A DNA stretch of 64,000 bases from Bacillota bacterium (GTDB lineage Bacteria; Bacillota; Clostridia; Christensenellales; SZUA-584): the NCBI GenBank assembly GCA_023391105.1, contig JAEWBO010000006.1, forward strand, positions 75,370 to 139,369, in the 5' to 3' direction. This document shows, piece by piece, positions 33,311-42,067 of the stretch (within the stretch, counting starts at the first letter, position 1; every line of letters starts with the position of its first letter). The notes beneath the pieces are model-generated. The model worked only from the letters and a program-made list of their open reading frames with translations. It made no database searches and was not told the DNA's origin. The position numbers were made by a program, and so were the translations under genes.

Positions 33311-34066
33311 CTATACGATGGATATATTTTTGCTTCCTCGCTGGTACGTCATCGGCGTAAAAGATGTAAACCGTTTGAACTTGTGAATAAAATGTGCCTG
33401 ATCATAATAGCCGAGCTTGCTGTACACATTATCGTCCTCTCCGGCACTTATCATTTCAATCGCCTGCTGCAATCTGATTATATCCGCGTACTTTTTAATG
33501 GACATGCCAAGGCTGCTTTTAAAAATTCGGTCAGTATAGCGGTGGCTGTAGCCAAGCGTGTCGATCAGCTCCGACACATTGAGATACCCGTCGCTTTTCC
33601 TCACAGCGCTGATTACAAACTTGGTTATGACATGTGACGGGGCGTATGTGGGGTGAAACCCGTTTAAAAACACATCGCGTTTGACGCTTAAGGGGGTGTC
33701 TTTGCATAGCTGTTCAAGGATACCTTCGATTTTTATATAGTTATCCAGCGGGTAGCGCCGTCCAATGATGTCCGCCATGTCTTTCTTCAAAAAATCAGGA
33801 ATCATACCCGGCTCAAACTTAACGCCAAAGCAGCGCTCGCACGTGCTGGCTTGTGAGATGTCCCCCTCTAAAAAGCTTCCGCAAACATACGCTTCACAGA
33901 TATTGTTACGCCATACAAACTGAATGTCGATGCAACCGTCAGGGATCGCCACGATCTCGCATTGATTTGGATTCACAATTTCATAAAATTTGTTGAACAA
34001 ACGGCCATCGGCCTTTATTTCACTGTATTTGATATTGGCCTTGATACAAAACGTCTTGAGATTCAT
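33311..34066 (-). CDS. AraC-family transcriptional regulator
   Basis: 251-residue cytoplasmic one-component regulator. The N-terminal 140 residues match the ligand-sensing part found in AraC proteins with the pattern IPDGCIDIQF.W...YVCGSF and GVKFEPG. The C-terminal 100 residues hold two helix-turn-helices (VSELIDTLGYSHRYTDRIFKSSLGMSIKKYADIIRLQQA split over two parts, then YSKLGYYDQAHFIHKFKRFTSFTP). The ATG follows AAGGGAGGG. It ends the long minus-strand cluster, 80 bases after the alcohol dehydrogenase gene, and may regulate it. The ligand is unknown. Confidence 0.88.
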   Translation of the reverse strand: MNLKTFCIKANIKYSEIKADGRLFNKFYEIVNPNQCEIVAIPDGCIDIQFVWRNNICEAYVCGSFLEGDISQASTCERCFGVKFEPGMIPDFLKKDMADIIGRRYPLDNYIKIEGILEQLCKDTPLSVKRDVFLNGFHPTYAPSHVITKFVISAVRKSDGYLNVSELIDTLGYSHRYTDRIFKSSLGMSIKKYADIIRLQQAIEMISAGEDDNVYSKLGYYDQAHFIHKFKRFTSFTPMTYQRGSKNISIV

Positions 34067-34091
34067 ACGGTCCCTCCTTCTCTATTTCATA

Positions 34092-34131
34092 AACAACGGC
34101 GTCAATAGCTTTCGCTGTTAACGCCGTTGTT
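34092..34131. other. Long intercistronic hairpin between alcohol dehydrogenase and AraC genes
   Basis: Eleven-base perfect arms AACAACGGCGT (34092-34102) and ACGCCGTTGTT (34121-34131); the stem continues inward with a few more pairs to a TTTC loop. There is no real T-run on the minus strand, so it may be an RNA-processing or stabilising element or a weak terminator. Confidence 0.55.
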
Positions 34132-34146
34132 ACCAACTCTCGGGTT

Positions 34147-35256
34147 CTAGTGACACTTTCCCACCTGTTTCCACAGCTGCTTAATTTGCTGTTCGGTGAC
34201 AGGGCCTGCCGTATTGGCGAGCGTGCCTTTTTGCAGCAGCGATTGCTGCGTATAAAGATCAACTTCCTCGCAGCTTAAAACAGGCGGTTGACCAACCAAA
34301 GCCGCCATCGCTTGCTCACACACGTTTAAATCCTTTAAGCCCATGCAAACAAGCGCCTTTTGCACCTTATCCTTGCGAAATTGCATGCAGTACTTTAAGT
34401 ATTCACTCATAAGCAGCCCGTTTGCCAAGCCGTGCGGTATATCTTTATAATATGTATAGCAGTAACCCATGCCATGCACCGCCGTCACGCCAACCTGTGA
34501 AATGACGATGCCGCCAAGCAGCGACGCATACAACAGCTTTTCACGTGTCGCAACGTCAAATTCGCCATCTATCAAATTGCTGATGCACGAGCCAAACGCC
34601 GCCAACGCTTCTAAAGCGAGGCAATCCGCAATGGCCGTGCTCCTGTTTCCAAGGTATCCTTCCAGCGCGTGTGAAAACGCATCGACAGCGGTGCTCACCG
34701 TTACGTTCTTTGCGAGCGTCATCGTATATTTCACGTCTAGCAGCGCGCACACCGGAATCACAAGCGGGCTTGCAAAAGCCAGCTTTGTCTGTAAATCATT
34801 GCGCACCAGCACGCTGTATTGCGTGACCTCGCTGCCAGTACCCGCCGTTGTGGGAACCGCCGCCACCGGAAGCGCTTTGGTATATTCGTTTTTGAATATG
34901 TCCCGCACATCCATCTGTGGATTCGCCGCCAAGACTGCTACCGCTTTGGCTGCGTCAATCGGCGAGCCGCCGCCAATGCCGATCACCAGCGTGGCGCCAA
35001 AATCCATGGCCAGCTTTGCCGCTGCCGCTGCCGTTTCCACCGAAGGATTGTTTTCTATTTCATCATAAATACAATAGGTCATACCCTGTGCATCAAGCGC
35101 CGCCGTGACGTCATCAAGCGCGCCGCAGGCCTTGGCGGAATATCTGCCCGTCAGCAATATGGCTTTATCTCCGTATGCCGCCAATGTCTGAGCATGGTTC
35201 TTCACACATTCCGATTCAAAATATATTTTTGTGGGCACGGCATATGAAAACTGCAT
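34147..35256 (-). CDS. Iron-containing (group III) alcohol dehydrogenase
   Basis: 369-residue cytoplasmic NAD(P)-dependent dehydrogenase that interconverts an alcohol and an aldehyde. The family layout is complete: GIGGGSPIDAAKA for the cofactor (about residue 94), the PTTAGTGSEVT motif (about 136), the metal ligands in VDAFSHALEG (about 192) and in AVHGMGYCY...IPHGLANG (about 260-280). Close relatives include lactaldehyde reductases and 1,3-propanediol dehydrogenases; the exact substrate cannot be told. The gene has its own palindromic operator upstream and follows the EamA gene in the catabolic cluster, suggesting reduction of an aldehyde produced by that pathway. Confidence 0.92.
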   Translation of the reverse strand: MQFSYAVPTKIYFESECVKNHAQTLAAYGDKAILLTGRYSAKACGALDDVTAALDAQGMTYCIYDEIENNPSVETAAAAAKLAMDFGATLVIGIGGGSPIDAAKAVAVLAANPQMDVRDIFKNEYTKALPVAAVPTTAGTGSEVTQYSVLVRNDLQTKLAFASPLVIPVCALLDVKYTMTLAKNVTVSTAVDAFSHALEGYLGNRSTAIADCLALEALAAFGSCISNLIDGEFDVATREKLLYASLLGGIVISQVGVTAVHGMGYCYTYYKDIPHGLANGLLMSEYLKYCMQFRKDKVQKALVCMGLKDLNVCEQAMAALVGQPPVLSCEEVDLYTQQSLLQKGTLANTAGPVTEQQIKQLWKQVGKCH

Positions 35257-35280
35257 TTTTTCTCCTGTGTTGTTTTAATC

Positions 35281-35300
35281 ATGTCAGACCGGTCCGACAT
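35281..35300. promoter_or_regulatory. Imperfect 20-bp palindrome, candidate FadR-type operator
   Basis: ATGTC-A-GACCGGTC-C-GACAT is palindromic except for one position in each arm. It lies 25-44 bases upstream of the alcohol dehydrogenase start, where a repressor would block the promoter. The FadR-type regulator encoded 1 kb upstream is the candidate ligand-responsive protein. A weaker ACCGGT-centred match lies at about 37036-37050, just upstream of that regulator gene. Confidence 0.5.
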
Positions 35301-35312
35301 TCGTCGTATATA

Positions 35313-35332
35313 TTGCTTAATATTTTAAGCAA
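35313..35332. promoter_or_regulatory. AT-rich inverted repeat upstream of the operator
   Basis: Arms TTGCTTAA (35313-35320) and TTAAGCAA (35325-35332) are perfect, separated by four bases. It sits between the EamA stop and the operator. It could be a weak terminator, a second operator, or part of the promoter; there is no T-run. Confidence 0.35.
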
Positions 35333-35369
35333 CATTACAGCACTCGTATAGTAAAAATCAGCCCTAAAA

Positions 35370-36257
35370 TCATCCGTGCTGCTTGCGCGCATTGCGGCTG
35401 AGACTCAATACGGCGAGCATAACCAGCAGTGCGCCCACTGCCGTAGAAAAAGTCATCATCTCATGATAAAAGGCCACGCTGATCGTTGTCGCCACCACCG
35501 GTTCAACGGATGCCAATACAGAGGCATTGCCTGTTTCTACACGATTAAGGCCAGTTGTATACAACAAATATGGCAGCGCACTGACGACGAGCCCCATCAG
35601 CACCACGGCCAGCACGGATTCGGGCATTGTCATTACGCCAGCGATCAGCTGCAGATCGACATATGGCATCGACCCGACGCACGCGATAACAAATGTGTAG
35701 GTAATCACTGTATACGCATGATACCGACGCAGCGCATATCTGCTGAATATGCTGTAAAGCGCATATCCAAAGCCCGAGCCCAAGCCCAACATTACCGCGC
35801 CGATATTTGCGCCGCCTTCCGAAGCCACACCGGATACAAGCACACATCCGCCAAACGCCAAAGACAACGCGACCAGCTTTTTTAACGTAAGCCTTTCCTT
35901 GAACAAAACAGCAGACAGGAGCATCACAAAAATCGGCGCTGTATAAAGCAGAATCGCCGCCATCGAAAGCGATGTCTGGACGATTGTCTGAAAATAACAG
36001 TAGTTAAAAAAAACAATACTGCAAAGGCCTGTGCCGATAAACATCCATGAATCCCTCAAACGGATTTTTAGCATTGAGCGGTGCCTTATCAGCATAAAGA
36101 TCAGCATGACGGCTGCGGTTATCATTGCCCGAACAAAGGTGATTGCCATGGCCGATGTGCCAAACGCATCCAGCCATCTGACGAACACGCCCATCATACC
36201 CCAAAGGCTGCCGGCTGCGATGATAAATAGTGGCGGCAGCAATTGTTTTTTCTTCAT
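35370..36257 (-). CDS. EamA/DMT-family transporter
   Basis: 295-residue membrane protein with ten predicted helices and two EamA repeats (about 8-140 and 155-290). It includes the early motif GSLWGMMGVFVRWL and the second-repeat YALYSIFSRYALRRY. Members export or import metabolites such as amino acids; the direction and substrate here are not evident. It follows the FadR-type regulator by 63 bases in the catabolic cluster, which makes an amino acid or its breakdown product plausible. Confidence 0.88.
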   Translation of the reverse strand: MKKKQLLPPLFIIAAGSLWGMMGVFVRWLDAFGTSAMAITFVRAMITAAVMLIFMLIRHRSMLKIRLRDSWMFIGTGLCSIVFFNYCYFQTIVQTSLSMAAILLYTAPIFVMLLSAVLFKERLTLKKLVALSLAFGGCVLVSGVASEGGANIGAVMLGLGSGFGYALYSIFSRYALRRYHAYTVITYTFVIACVGSMPYVDLQLIAGVMTMPESVLAVVLMGLVVSALPYLLYTTGLNRVETGNASVLASVEPVVATTISVAFYHEMMTFSTAVGALLVMLAVLSLSRNARKQHG

Positions 36258-36320
36258 GTCCAGCCTCTCTGGTTTATCGCAAGAAAATGAAACCCATTGA
36301 TATATGGCTTTTGCCGGCTT

Positions 36321-36986
36321 TTATGTACCAATGAGCTTACCGTATGAATGCATATGCGAAGCGAAAGCCGCTTCGAGCTCTGCTTTATCCTTAAGCTTAA
36401 ACGCCTCGATAATGTTGCGATGCTCGCACTGCGCATTCTTTCTGATCTCAACGTCGCCTTCAAAAAGTAGCTTTCGGTTTGTGACGTTGTTGAGTATCTG
36501 CGCAATAATTTCAATGAGCCTGTTGCCCGTACTTCTTGCAAACTGCATATGAAACTCGGCATCAAGCGCTGAAAACGCCTGAATATCCATAATCGATTGC
36601 TCCATTTGGGCGTATATCGCCTCAAAGGCTTCAATGTCCTCAGGAGTCAAATCATTCAATATTAACCGGCCAACAGCCGCCTCAATCAGCTGCCGCGCCT
36701 GCATCACATCGTTTTTGTTGATATTGTGATAGTCGATCACATCTTCAAATTTGTCCGTCAGATAATCATCTTTGGGCAGTCTGATATAATTGCCCTTGCC
36801 CACGATCACCTTAATAAGCCCCTTTTCATCAAGCACGCGCATCGCCTCGCGTATCACCGCACGGCTCACGCCATAATTACTGGCGAGCTGCCTTTCAGAA
36901 GGAAGCTTTTCGCTTTCCTTGATCTCGCCGTTTCGTATTTGATTCTCTATTTGATTGGAAATAGATATATAAAACAGTTCTGACAT
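36321..36986 (-). CDS. GntR/FadR-family transcriptional regulator
   Basis: 222-residue cytoplasmic regulator. I chose the ATG at 36984-36986 (MSELFYIS), which has AAGGAG six bases upstream, over an upstream in-frame start. Winged helix at about 1-72 (LPSERQLASNYGVSRAVIREAMRVLDEKG), followed by an all-helical FCD ligand-binding domain to the end, with the metal-site pattern DAEFH and later HRNIIEAF. FCD regulators sense small carboxylates or amino-acid products. It lies inside the catabolic cluster, and palindromes at 35281-35300 and, weakly, near 37041 are candidate sites. Confidence 0.9.
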   Translation of the reverse strand: MSELFYISISNQIENQIRNGEIKESEKLPSERQLASNYGVSRAVIREAMRVLDEKGLIKVIVGKGNYIRLPKDDYLTDKFEDVIDYHNINKNDVMQARQLIEAAVGRLILNDLTPEDIEAFEAIYAQMEQSIMDIQAFSALDAEFHMQFARSTGNRLIEIIAQILNNVTNRKLLFEGDVEIRKNAQCEHRNIIEAFKLKDKAELEAAFASHMHSYGKLIGT

Positions 36987-37054
36987 ATGCACTCCTTTGA
37001 GACAACTATATCCCCTTTGTTCGCCCAAGTCAACGGCTCAACCGGTCAGGTCAC

Positions 37055-37975
37055 TCATGCGTTTAGCAGAAACAGAATAGCGGGAATTGTCACAATCATC
37101 AGCAGCATGGTTTGAATCACTGTTCTTACGGCATACTCCGAGTCACAGTCGCTTCTTTGAGCGTAAATCACGTTTAACGAACCGCACGGCAGTGCTGTCA
37201 TCACCACGCACGTGGCCACCACAACTGAAGACAAATTGAGCGTGCGCAGCACCAGCAAAAGAAGCACCGGAAACACGATGAGACGCAGTGCCGATACAAT
37301 ATACGAATATCCGTCCTTCAATATGGACGGCAGCTTGATTGTTGCGAGACTTGCGCCGATAATCAGCATTGATATCGGCACTGTCGCACCGCTGATTGTC
37401 GACAGCGTGGAGACCACTGTGCTTGGCAGCCTCAGCGGCGACACAAATATGCCTATGGAGATGACAGATACGATTGTGACCACATTCGTGTACAGGTTTT
37501 TTGGCCGAAATCTTGTCTTAACGCCGTCCAGCTTGCTGATGCCGTAGGTGAAGAAGAAAAGCTGATACAGCAGGTTGTAGATCACAGCGTACAAAAAGCC
37601 TTCGTCACCGAAAAGCTCTTTGATAATCGGAAACCCGAGAAAAGCGGTATTTGCAAACACGGCCATCGTGACAAACACGCTCCTGCGCAGCTTGCTGATG
37701 GGCAGCACCTTGCTGATCAGCACCGAAAAAATAATGGCAAACACATAATATCCAAGGGCAATTGCCGCAGTCAGCAACAGGTTCTGGCGTGCTTGTGTTG
37801 TCAGTACGGCATTTGCCGATGCGAGTATGCTCACCGGCAAAAACGCTTTGAGCAAAAGATCGTTGAGCCCCTTTTGCAGATCATTGGTGATAATATTCTT
37901 TTTACGAAGGACGAACCCCAAGGCCAGCATGATGATGATTTTCACAAACAGGTCGGCCATCGATTGCAGAGGCAT
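37055..37975 (-). CDS. AEC-family carrier (auxin efflux carrier type)
   Basis: 306-residue membrane protein with about ten helices and the AEC pattern: ALGFVLRKKNI near the start, NTAFLGFPI in the fourth helix (about residue 112), and a second repeat ending CGSLNVIYAQ. Bacterial AEC members move malate, malonate or other small organic acids. The ATG at 37973-37975 was chosen because AAAGGAG is seven bases upstream; a TTG two codons earlier is the alternative. It is flanked by the racemase-like gene and the FadR-type regulator, so a product or substrate of this pathway is its likely cargo. Confidence 0.87.
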   Translation of the reverse strand: MPLQSMADLFVKIIIMLALGFVLRKKNIITNDLQKGLNDLLLKAFLPVSILASANAVLTTQARQNLLLTAAIALGYYVFAIIFSVLISKVLPISKLRRSVFVTMAVFANTAFLGFPIIKELFGDEGFLYAVIYNLLYQLFFFTYGISKLDGVKTRFRPKNLYTNVVTIVSVISIGIFVSPLRLPSTVVSTLSTISGATVPISMLIIGASLATIKLPSILKDGYSYIVSALRLIVFPVLLLLVLRTLNLSSVVVATCVVMTALPCGSLNVIYAQRSDCDSEYAVRTVIQTMLLMIVTIPAILFLLNA

Positions 37976-38033
37976 TGGCAACTCCTTTGATAACAGTAAG
38001 ATAACGAAGGCAATTCAAGGAACACCGCTGCCT

Positions 38034-38819
38034 CTAAATAAAACCGTGGTAAGGCTTCTGGCAGACAGCCGAATGCAGCCACCTGATCAGCGTTGTAAAA
38101 TCGAATACGGGCAGGCCCGTGGCGCGCTGCACCGCGTGGGCATACGGCGGCATGTCGCTGCACTCGAGCAATATCGCGCCGATACTCGCGTTCGCGTTCA
38201 CAATCTGCATCGCCGCGTCCACCACCTCTTGCTCAACCGCGCCGTTGTCGAATACGCCGCGGCCTTCGAGAATGCAGGAAAACTCCTTTTCGTTTTGGAG
38301 CCCTCTAAAAACAAGCCGGGGTCTGAGCTCGCTGCTCACAGCGCAGCTGTCAAGCAGCTTATCCGTCAAGCTGCTTAAATCCGCGGTGAGCACGCCTATA
38401 TTCTGTGTCGGCTTTAACAGCGCGGCGATCCACGGGAGCTGCACAAGGCTTGATATCGCAACCGGAATATCCATCGCGGCTGCCACCTGCTTTTGATAGT
38501 TACCGAAAAAGCCACACGCCGAGCTGATAGCCCTTACGCCCTCTTTTTGAAGTTCTTCGCATGCATCGAGTATGCTCAGCAGCATGTCGTCACCCGCGGC
38601 AAAAAGGTTGGCAATATCGAGCCCCTTCACAGCCTTTAGCCTCACAGGAAATTGGAAAGTATATCCGTTGACAATGTTGCCGGGCAGCATGGGATACCAC
38701 ACGTCTTCAATATAGATGATGCCAATGGGATATCCCGATATGTTTTGTCCCTTACGCATCGCCACCAGCTGTTTGTTGTTTTGGGATGTCAAATATCCGT
38801 ACTGCCTGAATTTTACCAC
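38034..38819 (-). CDS. Aspartate/glutamate-racemase-superfamily protein
   Basis: 261-residue cytoplasmic protein beginning with GTG after GAGGGGG. It shows the two half-sites of the family, each with a cysteine: ISSACGFFGNYQ (about residue 99) and LLECSDMPPYA (about 217), so two-Cys proton-transfer chemistry is possible. Relatives include aspartate, glutamate and hydantoin racemases and maleate isomerases, which cannot be told apart here. It is encoded 42 bases after the FAD amino-acid oxidase subunit, so supplying the correct stereoisomer to that enzyme is an attractive role, but this is inference. Confidence 0.75.
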   Translation of the reverse strand: MVKFRQYGYLTSQNNKQLVAMRKGQNISGYPIGIIYIEDVWYPMLPGNIVNGYTFQFPVRLKAVKGLDIANLFAAGDDMLLSILDACEELQKEGVRAISSACGFFGNYQKQVAAAMDIPVAISSLVQLPWIAALLKPTQNIGVLTADLSSLTDKLLDSCAVSSELRPRLVFRGLQNEKEFSCILEGRGVFDNGAVEQEVVDAAMQIVNANASIGAILLECSDMPPYAHAVQRATGLPVFDFTTLIRWLHSAVCQKPYHGFI

Positions 38820-38861
38820 AAAGTACCCCCTCGCGGCTGCAACAGCCTGCGATTATATATG

Positions 38862-40070
38862 CTATTCATTGACCGCAGCGCCTTCTTTATTGGTGAATCG
38901 TGCGAAATCCATACGGCTCACATCAAAGTCCGTCGGTTTCCCCGTCACAATTTGAGACACGATTCTGCCGGTTATGGGAGAAAAGCAGATACCGTCGCCC
39001 TCGTGCCCCGCCGCAATGTAAAACCCGGGGACTTCGTCCACGTCGGAAACGATGGGCATATGATCCTTAACAAACGGTCTTACGCCCGCATAGCTGCGGA
39101 TACAGTTAATATCCTTCAGCACCGGGAAAAATCGCAGGCTGCGTTCCGCAATGGCTTTCATCGCTTCTATCTCACTGCGAATGTCAAAGCCTCGGAAGCC
39201 GCGATAACCACCAAGCAGCACATTCTCCGCCTCGGTATACTCAATGTTGAACGCCACGTTATATTCCTCGACAAGCGGGCTGACGTTTCGCTTGAAATTA
39301 ATACTGTCGAACTTGCTCATCATATAGCCGAATTCGAGTATCTTGTGCCAGCAAATACGCTGCGTCTTTTCAGATACCAAATTCATGCCCTTTCTTGGCT
39401 GAATGGGAATCTCGATGCCCGCCATTTTGCCGATGTCAGGCGCCCAAGCGCCCGCGCAGTTGATAATTCGGTCGGTAAACATCGTCCCTGCGTCCGTTTC
39501 CAGCCCTTCCACGCGGTTGTCCTTTGGGTTCAGCCGGATAGACTGTACGCCACAATAGGTGAACGTTGTCAGCCCCAGCTTTTTGCCCTCTTCCACGAAC
39601 GCGAAGCACACCTTATAAGGGCTCACCGCAATAGCGCCGCTGCCCGGCGTATAAATACCGCCGACAAGGTCTTTGGCGATAAACGGCTCCAGCGCGCACA
39701 GCTCTTTGTTATCCACCATACGCATGGGATAGCCGTCGGCTTGCTGCTGCATCACATAGCTTGAGGCGGCCTCATATTCCGCGTCCGTTTCACACACATA
39801 GAGACACCCCTTGGGGTTGAACTCAAAATCGTAGTCAAACTGCTCAGACAGTTCCTTATATAAATCAATACTGGCCTGACCCATGTGCGTATCAATACCT
39901 GGCAGCTTGTCGCAAATCAGCCCCACCGCATCACAATGGCTGGATGAGCCGTGAGCCACATCGCCGTGATCGAGCAGCGCCACTTTGAGCCCTTCCTTGC
40001 ACAGATGATAGGCCACGCTGGTGCCGATAGCTCCCGCGCCAATTACCACCGCGTCAAATTTCTGATGCAT
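38862..40070 (-). CDS. FAD-dependent amino-acid dehydrogenase subunit (DAO/HcnC type)
   Basis: 402 residues of the glycine/D-amino-acid oxidase (DAO) superfamily. FAD is held by VVIGAGAIGTSVAYHL (about residues 8-23) and by the C-terminal GHEGDGICFSPITGR (about 363). It has the size and layout of HcnC, the beta subunit of opine oxidases and of D-hydroxyproline dehydrogenase, and would oxidise the C-N bond of an amino acid or imino acid. Its ATG shares one base with the stop of the small [2Fe-2S] gene (TAATG), and the next three genes are the electron-transfer partners. The substrate is unknown. Confidence 0.88.
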   Translation of the reverse strand: MHQKFDAVVIGAGAIGTSVAYHLCKEGLKVALLDHGDVAHGSSSHCDAVGLICDKLPGIDTHMGQASIDLYKELSEQFDYDFEFNPKGCLYVCETDAEYEAASSYVMQQQADGYPMRMVDNKELCALEPFIAKDLVGGIYTPGSGAIAVSPYKVCFAFVEEGKKLGLTTFTYCGVQSIRLNPKDNRVEGLETDAGTMFTDRIINCAGAWAPDIGKMAGIEIPIQPRKGMNLVSEKTQRICWHKILEFGYMMSKFDSINFKRNVSPLVEEYNVAFNIEYTEAENVLLGGYRGFRGFDIRSEIEAMKAIAERSLRFFPVLKDINCIRSYAGVRPFVKDHMPIVSDVDEVPGFYIAAGHEGDGICFSPITGRIVSQIVTGKPTDFDVSRMDFARFTNKEGAAVNE

Positions 40071-40351
40071 TATTCAAACCTCCCCTCAGCCAGCTCACCG
40101 AATGTAATGGGTCTTACAGGCGGCCTTGCCGAAGTATACCCCGTCTCGATCACCTTCGCACCAAGCTCCGCGCATAGGATCTGCTGAACGAGCTTTTCGC
40201 AGGTGCGCCCCTGACACAGCCCCATCCCCGCGCGTACCCGCCGCTTAACGCCTGTCACATCGCGCGCACCTTGCGCAATGGCGCGCTTAACATCTGCCAC
40301 GCTGACCTCCTCGCACCGGCACACCAGCATATCATCGTCGTATTCCATCAT
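40070..40351 (-). CDS. BFD-like [2Fe-2S] small subunit
   Basis: 93 residues. The BFD-type cluster ligands are in LVCRCEEVS (Cys-x-Cys near residue 10) and in GMGLCQGRTCEK (two Cys about 33 residues later). Such domains link the HcnB-type and HcnC-type subunits and are often fused to one of them; here the domain is a separate polypeptide. Start ATG 40349-40351 overlaps the upstream 4Fe-4S gene by four bases, with AAAGGAG before it. Confidence 0.88.
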   Translation of the reverse strand: MMEYDDDMLVCRCEEVSVADVKRAIAQGARDVTGVKRRVRAGMGLCQGRTCEKLVQQILCAELGAKVIETGYTSARPPVRPITFGELAEGRFE

Positions 40352-40845
40352 TGCCGTCTCCTTTGTATACTGCGCACCTCATCCGCAAATTCCGCCGGTA
40401 TTTTCACCGTAATCACCGGCGTGTGGTCGTATGCCTTGGGATTCACCACCTTGACGATGATGCCGTCACAGACAGGCTCACCCTTGCGGTTAACCGCTGT
40501 TACCTTATCGCCCGCAAGTGGTATCGGAAAATATTCGTATGGGAATGCCACGCTCGCACTATCGCCTCCGGATTTATCCACCACGAATATTGCGAGGCCG
40601 GGGCACTTTGCGATGCACATACCGCAGCCTGTGCATTTATCCGCGTTGAGCGTTGGTAGCTTTGTGATTTCGTCACCGATCATGATTGCGCCGAATTTAC
40701 ACGCCGCTTCGCAGGGGTTGCAGGGTATTTCCTGCACGCATTCAATGATCGCGACGGGTCCTTTTGCATACCGTTCGCAGCTTGGAAGCTGCTGGCAGCT
40801 TTTCAGTTCGTCAAATTCAAGATAGCCTGTTTGAACGATTCCCAT
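40348..40845 (-). CDS. 4Fe-4S ferredoxin-type electron-transfer protein
   Basis: 165 residues. Two cysteine groups are visible: C..C..C with C at IPCNPCEAACKFGA (about residue 45) and CTGCGMCIAKCPG (about 73), the second a classical 4Fe-4S motif; together they can hold one or two [4Fe-4S] clusters. The remainder is beta-rich and unclassified. It sits between the FAD/NAD-binding subunit and the BFD-like subunit, so it probably passes electrons within a multi-subunit dehydrogenase. This subunit is not part of the classical three-gene hcnABC set. Confidence 0.85.
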   Translation of the reverse strand: MGIVQTGYLEFDELKSCQQLPSCERYAKGPVAIIECVQEIPCNPCEAACKFGAIMIGDEITKLPTLNADKCTGCGMCIAKCPGLAIFVVDKSGGDSASVAFPYEYFPIPLAGDKVTAVNRKGEPVCDGIIVKVVNPKAYDHTPVITVKIPAEFADEVRSIQRRRQ

Positions 40846-40860
40846 TTTGTTAACACCTCA

Positions 40861-41994
40861 TTAAACCGATGCAGACTGTTTCAGGCCGCATTGATATTCC
40901 TCAAGTATTTTTTCCTTCTCCGAAAGCCGCTTTTCACCAAAAGGCCCGAGGCGCAGCGCATGCAGCCTATTCCATACCTCGTCCTTGAGCTTTAGGGCTT
41001 GCGCATCGGGAATAAGCCCCAAAGCTTGTGCTGCGGATATGCCTGCGAGGCGCCCTTCCTCCAGCGCGGTGTTGGCTTCTTCCACGCCTGTTACATCGCC
41101 CGCCACATAGATGTTTGGCTCAGAGGTTTCCATGCTGCGGTTGTGCAGCGGCACCCAACCGCCAAACACGCCGTTGAAGGTGAACGCGCAGCGCATCAGA
41201 CGCACCAGCTCAGTGGAAGGCTTCAGCCCAGCCGCAATCGTTACGGCATCTGCCTCGATCGTCTTTTCCGTTCCTTCGATGATCTCAAAGCTCTCGTTCA
41301 CCGCCGCAATCACCACAGCCTTCACGCAGCCGTTTTCATCCGCGATCGTCTCCTTGACGGTATGCTGCATGTATATCGGCACGCCCGCCCGCGCAATTTT
41401 AGCGGCATGAACAGCGTAGCCGCCGATTTTCGGCGCAGCCTCCACCAGCGCGACCACCTCACAGCCGGCCTGCATCAACTGATAGGACACGATGAGCCCC
41501 ACATTGCCGCTGCCCACCATCACGATCTTGCTGCCCGGCTGAACGTTGTTCACATTTACCATCGTCTGTGCCGCGCCCGCGCCCATTACGCCCGGCATTG
41601 TACAGCCTTTGAAACGTATCACATTTTCAGACGCACCCGTGGCCACAATGATTTTTTTGGCCAGCAGCGTCACCATTTGCCTGCCGCCATCGTCGCCAAG
41701 CCCTTGAATGGCCACCTTATTGCCAGGAAACAGCCCGACAACGGTGCTCTTGAGCCATATCTCCACGCCGCCTTGCTTCGCTTCATCGAGCAGCATCGTG
41801 CCGATATCAAAGCCTCTCGTTCCCGAATGGTGAGCGCTGGAGCCGAAGAATTTGTGTATTTGCTTAAACAGTTGACCGCCCGGCTTGATATTTAAGTCAA
41901 CAATCAGCACATCTGCACCCGCTTTTGCGGCTTCTATGGCCGCGGCAAGGCCTGCCGGGCCTGCCCCGACGATAATAATATCCCTTTCGATCAT
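40861..41994 (-). CDS. FAD/NAD(P)-binding oxidoreductase subunit (HcnB type)
   Basis: 377 residues. The start is the ATG at 41992-41994 (MIERDIIIVGAG), preceded by GGGAG; the frame is open 35 codons further upstream but that part overlaps the ferredoxin subunit gene. Two dinucleotide folds are present: GAGPAGLAAAIEAA (about residue 10) for FAD and VGSGNVGLIVSYQL (about 160) for NAD(P). FAD is also bound by NIYVAGDVTGVEEA near residue 300. It matches HcnB and the alpha subunits of opine and D-hydroxyproline dehydrogenases, acting as the electron-accepting reductase for the DAO subunit. Confidence 0.9.
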   Translation of the reverse strand: MIERDIIIVGAGPAGLAAAIEAAKAGADVLIVDLNIKPGGQLFKQIHKFFGSSAHHSGTRGFDIGTMLLDEAKQGGVEIWLKSTVVGLFPGNKVAIQGLGDDGGRQMVTLLAKKIIVATGASENVIRFKGCTMPGVMGAGAAQTMVNVNNVQPGSKIVMVGSGNVGLIVSYQLMQAGCEVVALVEAAPKIGGYAVHAAKIARAGVPIYMQHTVKETIADENGCVKAVVIAAVNESFEIIEGTEKTIEADAVTIAAGLKPSTELVRLMRCAFTFNGVFGGWVPLHNRSMETSEPNIYVAGDVTGVEEANTALEEGRLAGISAAQALGLIPDAQALKLKDEVWNRLHALRLGPFGEKRLSEKEKILEEYQCGLKQSASV

Positions 41995-42067
41995 ATAACC
42001 GCTCCCGTTTTCGGCAGAATGAACCGTGCCATCTCCGCCGCATTTTTGTACCCTATATCGATTTTGC

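Noticed and set aside
38652..39764. 370-codon plus-strand open frame
   Set aside because: It lies antisense to the FAD-dependent dehydrogenase and racemase-like genes, has His/Arg-rich shadow composition and no ribosome binding site.
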